Positions 1-5,996 of a stretch of DNA of 10,125 nucleotides are shown piece after piece. The notes beneath the pieces were generated by a model. It was not told the origin of the DNA and made no database searches. It saw only the letters and a program-made list of their open reading frames with translations. How positions within the stretch are numbered: the stretch's first letter is position 1; each line of letters opens with the position of its first letter. Source of the DNA: Lachnoclostridium sp. UBA6558 (GTDB taxonomy: Bacteria; Bacillota; Clostridia; Lachnospirales; Lachnospiraceae). The DNA lies in NCBI GenBank assembly GCA_002434335.1, contig DJJW01000097.1, positions 136,552-146,676 on the forward strand, in the 5' to 3' direction. Both the position numbers and the translations under genes were made by a program.

Positions 1-1
1 T

Positions 2-328
2 GCTGCGTCTGAAAATGTAATTAAAAGAATGTTAGCTTATATGGAGAAGAATTACGGGCAGGACCTGAAGCTTGAGAGTATAGCCAAACTTTTTAATTAT
101 AATAGTGCCTATCTTGGAAAGATCTTTAAAAAAGAAGTAGGAGAGAACTTTAACAACGTTCTGGATGCCATCCGAATAAAGAACGCGAAGAGACTGCTGC
201 AGGAAACAGACCTTAAGGTATACCAGATTTCAGAGCAGGTAGGCTACAGCAATATAGACTACTTCTATTCTAAATTTAAAAAATATGTAGGCATAAGTCC
301 AAAAGAATTTAAAAGAACAGAAGAATAA
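2..328 (+). CDS. AraC-family transcriptional regulator, C-terminal part (YesN-like), 5' end outside window
   Basis: The frame is open from base 2, so the gene begins upstream and only the last 108 residues are visible. They form the AraC/XylS DNA-binding domain with two helix-turn-helix units. The first lies around LKLESIAKLFNYNSAYLGKIFKKE and the second around KVYQISEQVGYSNIDYFYSKFKK. The family signature end, YVGISPKEFK, comes just before the stop. In Firmicutes this domain is often the output of YesN-type response regulators or stand-alone regulators that control nearby LplABC-type sugar transporters. Whether a receiver domain precedes it cannot be seen. The transporter operon starts about 3.1 kb downstream on the same strand, so regulation of it is plausible but is inference. 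The stop codon at 326-328 lies inside a purine-rich repeat tract. Confidence 0.9.
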   Translation, partial: AASENVIKRMLAYMEKNYGQDLKLESIAKLFNYNSAYLGKIFKKEVGENFNNVLDAIRIKNAKRLLQETDLKVYQISEQVGYSNIDYFYSKFKKYVGISPKEFKRTEE

Positions 329-390
329 AAGAAAAGAGGAATAAAAGAACAGAAGAATAGAAGAACGGAAGAACAGAAGAACAGAAAAAA
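305..390 (+). repeat. purine-rich imperfect tandem repeats (AAAAGAACAGAAGAAT-type)
   Basis: The top strand is almost only A and G here, with recurring AGAACAGAAGAAT units, for example around 311-325 and 344-358, and shorter GAAGAAC units from 356 to 385. The first unit encodes the last residues and stop of the AraC-type regulator; the others are non-coding. This is probably replication-slippage expansion. No function can be assigned. Confidence 0.6.
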
Positions 391-395
391 TGTCA

Positions 396-623
396 GGTGA
401 ATTGCACCAAAAAGAAAGAACGAATGCGCCTATGGAAAGGTATTAGAAGTCCTTTTCTCTGGATTTTTTGTGCTATCTTATAAAGCAGATTGTTTGAGCG
501 CAGCGAGTTATCTGCTTTATAAGATGTCAAGCACAAAACATCCAGAGAATTAGGACTTCTTATACCTTGGAATTGAAGCATGAGTTCTTTCTTTTTGGTG
601 CAATTCACCGTACCCTTGTGAAA
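396..623 (+). repeat. long palindromic (MITE/REP-like) element, copy 1
   Basis: Bases 396-421 are a perfect 26-bp inverted repeat of 584-609. The interior arms (422-474 against 526-583) are imperfectly complementary. The apex is a perfect 16-bp stem, 475-490 with 510-525, closing a 19-nt loop (TGTTTGAGCGCAGCGAGTT). A second copy in the opposite orientation begins at 9959. Homology between copies extends past the palindrome through 610-623 (reverse strand TTTCACAAGGG). The element lies between the convergent ends of the AraC-type gene and the BsuPI-domain gene, where it could also act as a two-way terminator. The open frame inside it on the minus strand (393-608) is a by-product of the palindrome. 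It resembles non-autonomous, transposase-mobilised palindromic repeats. No transposase gene is present, so the class is inferred. Confidence 0.85.
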
Positions 624-653
624 AACTAATGCCCCTCAAATAATCAATGTAAT

Positions 654-1187
654 TTATTTCTTAATCTTTACCAGATATCCGTCCTGATTTACGAAATCAG
701 CAGTACCGGTTATATAGGCTTTCACATAAACAGCTTTATCCTTAATTTCCTGGAACACTTCACCGGATAAGGAATCACCTAATTCCAGTTTATCCTTTGC
801 TTTTATTTCGGTAGTAGTAATAACTGCTATAAAGCTCTTATCTGCTGACCAGCGGTACAAAGGCTGTTTTTTTGCGTCTAATACTTCAAAATCAAATACC
901 TGTCCGGAGCTGCTTTCAATAGTAACATTTTTTTTGGTAGGATTCTTAATAATAATCTTAAAATCAAGAGAGTCTTTGTTCAGAACAGCTTCAGGTTTAA
1001 TGGTAACATTTTTCTTGCCAGCTTTCTTATCCTCCTTTTTTGTACCTTTTGAATTATTTTTGGAATCCTGACTTTTGTTTGTGTTGTTCTTCTTATACTG
1101 TCCGGCTGCTTGTACAGTTGTTAATGATACGGTAAAGAGCACGAAAGCTAATATTAATATACCAAGTATATTCTTTTTCTTTTTCAT
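654..1187 (-). CDS. secreted BsuPI-domain protein (intracellular proteinase inhibitor-like fold)
   Basis: A 177-residue exported protein. Residues 1-28 are a classic signal peptide (MKKKK, hydrophobic core, cleavage near VQA-A). A Lys/Asn/Ser-rich linker spans about 29-60. Residues 60-162 match the BsuPI pattern: a beta-rich domain with IIKNPTKKNVTI, SGQVFDFEV and PLYRWSADKSF. The family was named for an intracellular protease inhibitor of Bacillus, but most members are exported proteins of unknown role, so inhibition should not be assumed. The frame extends to 1283, but I chose the ATG at 1185-1187. It gives the signal peptide, and GGAG (1194-1197) sits 6 nt upstream. The 32 extra upstream residues lack export features. 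There is no lipobox, so the protein is free or wall-retained. It is separated from the upstream foldase gene by a terminator, so it is probably transcribed alone. Confidence 0.8.
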   Translation of the reverse strand: MKKKKNILGILILAFVLFTVSLTTVQAAGQYKKNNTNKSQDSKNNSKGTKKEDKKAGKKNVTIKPEAVLNKDSLDFKIIIKNPTKKNVTIESSSGQVFDFEVLDAKKQPLYRWSADKSFIAVITTTEIKAKDKLELGDSLSGEVFQEIKDKAVYVKAYITGTADFVNQDGYLVKIKK

Positions 1188-1202
1188 AATAATCTCCAAT
1201 CT

Positions 1203-1218
1203 GCGTGCTATTGCACGC
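1203..1218 (-). other. short perfect hairpin just upstream of the ribosome binding site
   Basis: GCGTGC / GCACGC form a 6-bp GC-rich stem with a 4-nt loop. It lies 5 nt upstream of the GGAG of the BsuPI-domain gene, in its probable 5' untranslated region. It could stabilise the mRNA or influence initiation; this is inference. Confidence 0.4.
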
Positions 1219-1342
1219 GTACAAAATGATGATAAGTGGGATAAAAGGAAATTGACAGCTATTGCTTGATTATTCAATCTCAAGCGGGAATATTACTGTT
1301 ATATAGATTAGACGATTAAAAGGAAAAATAGTTCCTGAAAAT

Positions 1343-1402
1343 AAAAAAATAAAAGCCTATTTCTAAAGTAAGTATTCAACTTACAGTGAGAAAAAGGCTT
1401 TT
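1343..1402 (-). terminator. rho-independent terminator of the parvulin-like lipoprotein gene
   Basis: Read on the minus strand, AAAAGCCT (1395-1402) pairs with AGGCTTTT (1351-1358), and GTAAGT/ACTTAC (1379-1384 with 1368-1373) closes the apical loop. A TTTCT/AGAAA segment pairs in between. The stem is followed at once by a T-rich run (1343-1350). It begins 28 bp past the stop codon of the foldase gene. Confidence 0.85.
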
Positions 1403-1429
1403 AAAGTGGATATTATTTAAAGTCTGGAA

Positions 1430-2569
1430 TTATTTACCGCTCTCTGTGGGAGTAGCAGTAGCTTCCGGAGTAGCAGTTGCCTCAGGAGTAGTGGTAGCTT
1501 CTTCCGGTGTAGGAGTAGAAGTAATTCTCTCTGCTTCAGGAATTGTAGTCTGTCCCATTACAACGGTATCCCATACTTTATCGTTAACAGTTATTGTGTA
1601 TTCTTTTTTGATTTCATTCTCATACTTATCTGTAAAAGCTTCTGTCTTAGCATTGCTGATGGCTTCTGTAACAGCTGCATCATAACTTTCGGTGCTGTTG
1701 TTATCTGTCATCTTAATAATGTAATAACCTTTAGAGGTTTCAATAATTCCATCAGTTATTTCATCGTTCTTAAGTTTCATGGCAGCTTCCTGATACGCTG
1801 CATCAGCAGTTCCATCATCTTTAACAAAGTTAAGTGTGGTAGTTGTTAAAGCTTCATTATCTTTAGCGATATCAGCAAATGCTTTACCTGCCTGTACATC
1901 TTTCAGGGCTTGTTCAATGGCATCCTTTGCAGTAGCTTTTTCTTCATCGGTAAGCTCCTCTAACTGATAGCTTTCATTGTATTTAGAGGTTGCTGCATAT
2001 AAATACTCTGTATCATATTGTCTGTAAGTTTCTTTGTCAATACCAGCTTTGATTTCATCTTCTTTCACTTCAAGTGAATCAAGAACGGTCTGGTAATACT
2101 TGTCTGCCAGCTGTAATTTCTCCTGTGCTTTTACCAGGTTCTCTTTTGTAAAACCTGTAAGTTTGAGACGCTCTTCATCATCCTTTAAGGAAGTCATGAT
2201 AGATTCAACATCTGTTTCAATGCTTGTCTTTTCTTCGTCAGTAAGAGTATTACCTGCTTCTTTCGATTTCTGATAAAGAATTTCCCACATAACGGCAACA
2301 TCCATAACACTTGTCTTCATCTGATCCCTCATGGTGACACCTTCGGAATATTCCATATCCCAATAGGTAGGGTAGTATTGTGTATACATCTGCCCCTGAG
2401 CTTCCATAGCATAAATGAAATACATCATATCCTGCATTGTAAGCTTTTCATCGTTAACTGTTACCACTAAGGTAGAGTCTGTTTTTTTGCTGCATCCTGC
2501 AGCGAATATCATTCCCGCTGTTAAAGCCATAACTAACAGTCTGGTAATGATCTTTTTTGATTTCTTCAC
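1430..2569 (-). CDS. parvulin-like (PpiC/SurA/PrsA-type) foldase lipoprotein with degenerate active site
   Basis: A 379-residue lipoprotein. Residues 1-25 are a signal peptide ending FAAG-C, so Cys26 is the lipidated residue. A helical SurA_N-like chaperone region spans about 34-175 and a parvulin-like segment about 185-290 (QAGKAFADIAKDNEA, then SKGYYIIKMTDN). The tail 350-379 is rich in Thr, Pro and Glu with PEAT repeats. Related proteins fold exported proteins outside the membrane. The histidines usual in active parvulins (near the first strand and in the GYHII motif) are Tyr here (TEYLYA, GYYIIK). I infer a holdase/chaperone rather than an efficient prolyl isomerase. The start is GTG (2567-2569), with GGAGG 7 nt upstream; no in-frame ATG fits as well. 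A terminator follows, so it appears monocistronic. Confidence 0.8.
   Translation of the reverse strand: MKKSKKIITRLLVMALTAGMIFAAGCSKKTDSTLVVTVNDEKLTMQDMMYFIYAMEAQGQMYTQYYPTYWDMEYSEGVTMRDQMKTSVMDVAVMWEILYQKSKEAGNTLTDEEKTSIETDVESIMTSLKDDEERLKLTGFTKENLVKAQEKLQLADKYYQTVLDSLEVKEDEIKAGIDKETYRQYDTEYLYAATSKYNESYQLEELTDEEKATAKDAIEQALKDVQAGKAFADIAKDNEALTTTTLNFVKDDGTADAAYQEAAMKLKNDEITDGIIETSKGYYIIKMTDNNSTESYDAAVTEAISNAKTEAFTDKYENEIKKEYTITVNDKVWDTVVMGQTTIPEAERITSTPTPEEATTTPEATATPEATATPTESGK
1449..1502 (-). repeat. three tandem 18-bp repeats encoding the PEAT-rich tail
   Basis: Units 1449-1466, 1467-1484 and 1485-1502 all begin GGAGTAG on the plus strand and differ at a few positions. They encode repeats of the type ATPEAT near the C-terminus of the foldase lipoprotein. 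The units preserve the reading frame, so copy number could change without breaking the protein. Confidence 0.75.
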
Positions 2570-3432
2570 TGTACTTCCTCCATTATATGTGATTCATGTG
2601 ACGATTGTAGAAAAAGACACATAATATCATTTTAATACTTTTTCCATATAAGTCAAGTTCATTGATTGGCTTTTTGGATAAATTATATGAAAATTCTGTG
2701 AAATCTATATAAAAACAGCCTGCTATTTTACACAAATAAGAGAGTTTTCGCATTTTGCCAGAGAGTTTGGTATACGATAATTGGATTTTACAAGAAATAT
2801 ATGGGATAAATAATACTGGACTTATAGTACCAGCTGACAGAAGGCCTGTCCCAAAACAGGGTATGAAAGGGACAAAAGAACTGGCTGAATTTATGGAAGA
2901 GGAAAGACAGCTGATTCTTTCCGGCTGTAGGAAGGAGGTTCCTGCGGAGTCTGTGGGGGGGAATTTAAGAGCAAGGAACTGCCAGTTAACTATGGAGGGG
3001 TACCACGAAACTTAAGGGTTTTGCTTAACTGATAAGTATCTGTAATATGTTTAAAGATTAAGGAACAAGTAGAATAAAACCTCATGTCCTCTTTTTTAGC
3101 AGCATAAGAGCTGGTGCTCCTTGGCGAATTAGCAGCCATCTATTACTTCCCTAAGAGCCACTGAAAAGCCTGGAGGTAGCCTTATGCCTGGTTTATGCGT
3201 CTCCTCTGAAAGCTTATCCTGCCTGGTCCGGTTAAAATCGAGGATAATGTATTTGTTTTAAAAGCAAGCATTTTAATAGTATTAAGGTTAAGAAAATCAC
3301 CTTAAAAGTTACTTAAAAGCAGCCAGGTTTTAAGTATAAAAATTGGGGTATTTAATATCAATATATTTGGGTGGTATCTTTTATGCAGAAAGTTTACAAT
3401 AAGTTAAGTTAATAAACAATGGAGGAAAAATT
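2570..3432. other. long intergenic region with no convincing gene; GC-richer block and unexplained open frame
   Basis: This stretch of about 860 bp separates the divergent foldase gene and transporter operon, so it must hold both promoters. A plus-strand frame is open from 2740 to 3015. Its only upstream start is TTG at 2755 with no good ribosome binding site, and I recognise no family. A GC-richer block at about 3085-3235 stands out. On its minus strand a frame without a start codon (3129-3257) reads plausibly as protein, for example KPGIRLPPGFSVALREV, and may be gene debris. A 7-bp hairpin, TTAAGGT/ACCTTAA (3282-3288 with 3299-3305), lies further on. TATAAA at 3335-3340 is a possible -10 for the operon, but I find no convincing -35. 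The region could be decayed genes, a structured leader, or both. Confidence 0.5.
2755..3015 (+). CDS. doubtful small ORF or gene remnant, unknown function
   Basis: An 86-codon frame starting at TTG reads MPESLVYDNWILQEIYGI and continues through a charged helical stretch (KGTKELAEFMEEERQLIL). It has no signal peptide or membrane segment and matches no family I know. The ribosome binding site is poor and the frame is already open from 2740, which suggests a fragment of a longer decayed gene rather than a complete one. It might also be chance. An internal AGGAA-GGAGG-TTCCT hairpin (about 2928-2942) and a run of seven Gs (from about 2954) are the only notable sequence features. Confidence 0.2.
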   Translation: MPESLVYDNWILQEIYGINNTGLIVPADRRPVPKQGMKGTKELAEFMEEERQLILSGCRKEVPAESVGGNLRARNCQLTMEGYHET

Positions 3433-4884
3433 ATGGGGCAGAAGAAATTAACTGGCATAGGACTGTTAATAAATATTATTAGAATACTGGTTATCTTACT
3501 GGCGTTGAGCTTGTTTGTGCCCGCACTGAATCCTGCCAGAATAAGCGGACTGATTAATGATAATCTGTCCCTTTTTACATCAGGATTGGTTTACTCAACT
3601 GCTTTTTCGGGATTTAAAAGAGCCTTAATGAGAGGCTGGGTTGAGCAGGGGACTTTAACCTTATTATTTCTGTCAGCACTGCTATCTTGTCTTGGGTATT
3701 TTGCCTGCAGTGCCGGTGGTGCAATCAGTCTTGGACAACTTAAATTAAAGAGACTGTCAGCTCGACTAACAGCTTTAGGTTCTTTTATAAGCTTAATTGG
3801 TTTTGGGGGAATTTTCTTAGCTTATAATCAGTTACTTGAAAGTACTAATCTTAAAAAGGTAGATCCGGTTCTTCCTATGGGATTGCTCCTACTGGCCTGT
3901 TTGTCCATAGCATGTCTGATATTTTCACTGGCTGCTATCTATTTGTTACCAAGACCTTCCAAGGAAGATAAATATACCATGGAACCCAAGTATTATCTGT
4001 TCCTTCTTATGCTTCCTTTCCTTATATTATGTATGGTATTTTCCTATCTCCCTTTATGGGGCTGGCGCTACGGATTATATGACTACAAGCCGGGACTAGG
4101 CTTAAGCGCAGAAAACTTTGTTGGTTTTAAATGGTTTCGCTATCTCTTTCAGAATTCCGCAACCAGAAATGATATTTTAAGAGTATTAAAAAATACACTT
4201 GCAATGAGTGGTCTGGGCCTTGCAACTTCCATCTTCCCAATGGCCTTTGCAATTTTCCTGTCAGAAATCAAGGCTACCAGATATCGTAAGCTGGTACAGA
4301 CGCTGACCACCATACCTAATTTCATCAGCTGGGTATTGGTATATGCCTTTGCTTTTGCATTGTTTTCAACGGAAGGTTTTATTAATACCGTATTGGTCGA
4401 TATCGGTGTTCTGAAGGAAGGCGTTAATTTCCTGTTAAGCGGAGATCACATCTGGCTGAAGATGTTAGCCTGGAGCTTATGGAAAGGTCTTGGATGGGGA
4501 GCTATTATCTATCTGGCTGCCATATCCGGAATCGATCAGCAGTTATACGAAGCGGCAACGGTAGACGGTGCCGGAAGATTCAAGAAAATGTGGTACATAA
4601 CAGTACCCGGTCTCTTACCTACCTTCTTTGTATTGTTAATGCTTGCTATAGCAGGTATTCTAAGCAATGGTATGGATCAATATTTTGTTTTCAAGAATTC
4701 TGCCAATAAATCGAATATAGAGGTTCTTGATCTCTATGTATATTTACTGGGACTTGGAAGCAGTGATACCGGAAATATTCCGCTGGCAACTGTTGTCGGT
4801 ATGGTGAAGTCAATCATTAGTATCATATTGCTGTTTATGGCAAACGGACTTTCCAAGTTGATACGTAAACAAAGCATTATATAG
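3433..4884 (+). CDS. carbohydrate ABC transporter permease, LplB type, with N-terminal membrane extension
   Basis: The integral membrane subunit of a sugar importer, 483 residues. Residues from about 187 onward are a normal LplB/YtcP-family permease. It begins YYLFLLMLPFLILCMVFSYLPLWGWRYGLYDY and holds the EAA loop at 373-394 (EAATVDGAGRFKKMWYITVPGL), which docks the ATPase. Family members are usually about 300-320 residues. The first 180 or so residues are extra, with about four hydrophobic segments (roughly 10-31, 73-95, 113-131 and 147-173) and no motif I recognise. GGAGG at 3421-3425 lies 7 nt before the ATG. It is the first gene of an operon: its stop at 4882-4884 overlaps the ribosome binding site of the second permease. 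No ATPase gene is nearby, as is common for this family, which uses a shared MsmX-like ATPase. The substrate is probably an oligosaccharide but cannot be told from sequence. Confidence 0.9.
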   Translation: MGQKKLTGIGLLINIIRILVILLALSLFVPALNPARISGLINDNLSLFTSGLVYSTAFSGFKRALMRGWVEQGTLTLLFLSALLSCLGYFACSAGGAISLGQLKLKRLSARLTALGSFISLIGFGGIFLAYNQLLESTNLKKVDPVLPMGLLLLACLSIACLIFSLAAIYLLPRPSKEDKYTMEPKYYLFLLMLPFLILCMVFSYLPLWGWRYGLYDYKPGLGLSAENFVGFKWFRYLFQNSATRNDILRVLKNTLAMSGLGLATSIFPMAFAIFLSEIKATRYRKLVQTLTTIPNFISWVLVYAFAFALFSTEGFINTVLVDIGVLKEGVNFLLSGDHIWLKMLAWSLWKGLGWGAIIYLAAISGIDQQLYEAATVDGAGRFKKMWYITVPGLLPTFFVLLMLAIAGILSNGMDQYFVFKNSANKSNIEVLDLYVYLLGLGSSDTGNIPLATVVGMVKSIISIILLFMANGLSKLIRKQSII

Positions 4885-4888
4885 GAGG
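4884..4888 (+). promoter_or_regulatory. ribosome binding site overlapping the upstream stop codon
   Basis: GGAGG begins on the last base of the TAG stop of the first permease. It is 7 nt before ATG 4896, which makes that ATG the best start. The in-frame GTG at 4890 is only 1 nt away and is too close. The arrangement suggests translational coupling of the two permeases. Confidence 0.7.
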
Positions 4889-4895
4889 TGTGAAA

Positions 4896-5852
4896 ATGGG
4901 ATATACAGGCAAGGACACGGGGATAAGTACAGCAAAAATACGAAAAGTAAAAAAGAGAATCCCATCTTCTCCCGGAGATATTGTATTTAATATTTTAAAT
5001 TACACGTTTTTTGCAGTTTTTACGCTTATTTGCTTTTTCCCTTTTTATTATTTGTTCATCAATACAATCAGTGATAATGAACTGATAAAGGCCGGACGTA
5101 TTACCTTCCTGCCCAAAGGCATTCATTTTGACAATTATCTTGCTCTTACCAGTGTTAGCAATTTAGGAAGCTCTATCATGGTATCGGTAGCAAGAACTCT
5201 GATCGGTACGCTCATCATGGTAATAGCCTCTGCTTTTGTAGGCTATCTGGTAACGAAAAGGGAAATGTGGGGAAGAAAGATATGGTACCGTCTGCTGGTT
5301 GTTACAATGTATTTTAATGCCGGCTTAATACCCTGGTATCTGAATATGTCCATGTTAGGACTTACCAATTCCTTCTTAGGATATATCATTCCCAGTATTG
5401 TTGCACCTTATAATATCATATTGGTTAAGACGTATATAGAATCCATCCCTACAGAGCTGGAGGAAAGTGCTTCTATTGACGGTGCGGGATATATTTCCAG
5501 GTTTAAAGTAATTATTTTCCCTCTCTGTAAACCGATTCTTGCTACCATAGCAATATTTGGTGCCTTGGGGCATTGGAATTCCTTTACGGATTCCATGATA
5601 TTAATGTCGGGTGAGCCGAAGCTATATACACTGCAGTACAGACTTTATGTGTATCTGAATCAGTCCTCTAATCTTGCGGCACTGATGAAATCCGGAAGCG
5701 GTATTACTTCTGATATGGTACAGCAGGCTTTAAATACCAGAACCATTAAATTTACGGTAGCCATGGTATCTATCATACCAATCCTTCTGGTATACCCCTT
5801 CCTTCAAAGATATTTTGAAAAGGGTATTATGATCGGAGCGGTAAAAGGCTGA
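4896..5852 (+). CDS. carbohydrate ABC transporter permease, YtcP/LplC type
   Basis: The second membrane subunit of the importer, 318 residues from the ATG at 4896, a normal length for the family. A basic cytoplasmic N-terminus (residues 1-25) precedes six predicted membrane segments. Typical family sequences are visible: the first periplasmic stretch ISDNELIKAGRITFLPKGIHFDNY, the GLIPWYLNMSMLGLTNSF region, and the EAA loop EESASIDGAGYISRFKVIIFPL at about 189-210. The end, YFEKGIMIGAVKG, is characteristic of LplC/YtcP proteins. It pairs with the upstream LplB-type permease to form the channel heterodimer. Ten bases separate the upstream stop from this start. A 144-bp gap containing a stem-loop follows before the substrate-binding gene. 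Confidence 0.93.
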   Translation: MGYTGKDTGISTAKIRKVKKRIPSSPGDIVFNILNYTFFAVFTLICFFPFYYLFINTISDNELIKAGRITFLPKGIHFDNYLALTSVSNLGSSIMVSVARTLIGTLIMVIASAFVGYLVTKREMWGRKIWYRLLVVTMYFNAGLIPWYLNMSMLGLTNSFLGYIIPSIVAPYNIILVKTYIESIPTELEESASIDGAGYISRFKVIIFPLCKPILATIAIFGALGHWNSFTDSMILMSGEPKLYTLQYRLYVYLNQSSNLAALMKSGSGITSDMVQQALNTRTIKFTVAMVSIIPILLVYPFLQRYFEKGIMIGAVKG

Positions 5853-5879
5853 TTGTCTTTCGTTAGAATTCGGGTATAT

Positions 5880-5953
5880 TAAGTTGAATATTAGTTGGCC
5901 TCTTTCATAGGTAAGTGCTTTCCTATATGGCATTTAAAATTTAATTCAACTTA
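5880..5953 (+). other. nested intercistronic stem-loop before the substrate-binding protein gene
   Basis: TAAGTTGAAT (5880-5889) pairs perfectly with ATTCAACTTA (5944-5953). Inside it GCC (5898-5900) can pair with GGC (5929-5931), and ATAGG (5907-5911) with CCTAT (5922-5926) around a small loop. There is no T-run after it, so it is not a standard terminator. Stem-loops in this position in importer operons are known to protect or process mRNA so that the binding protein is made in excess of the permeases. That role is inferred here. Confidence 0.6.
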
Positions 5954-5996
5954 TATGGCACCGATTTTAAGATAAATAAAAAGGAGGGTATTTATT

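Noticed and set aside
393..608. Open reading frame of 71 codons on the minus strand
   Set aside because: It lies wholly inside the palindromic element, has no ribosome binding site, and is explained by the repeat.
1188..1283. Longer N-terminus for the BsuPI-domain protein
   Set aside because: It would bury the signal peptide behind 32 residues and ignores the GGAG-spaced ATG at 1187.
1386..1685. 99-codon plus-strand frame with Val/Ala/Ser repeats
   Set aside because: It is the antisense reading of the PEAT repeats of the foldase lipoprotein and begins inside that gene's terminator.
2600..2700. Promoter for the foldase gene built on TTGACT (minus strand)
   Set aside because: No -10 box lies at a 16-18 bp spacing; the nearest TATTAT is about 24 bp away.
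3085..3235. Possible cobalamin or c-di-GMP riboswitch, from fragments such as GAGCCACTG and CCTGCC on plus and GACGCA on minus
   Set aside because: The fragments do not occur in the order, spacing or pairing of either aptamer, and the downstream sugar importer is an unusual target.
5905..5930. CcpA operator (cre) around GTAAGTGCTTTCC
   Set aside because: It lacks the central CG and the symmetric halves of a cre site and is explained by the hairpin.
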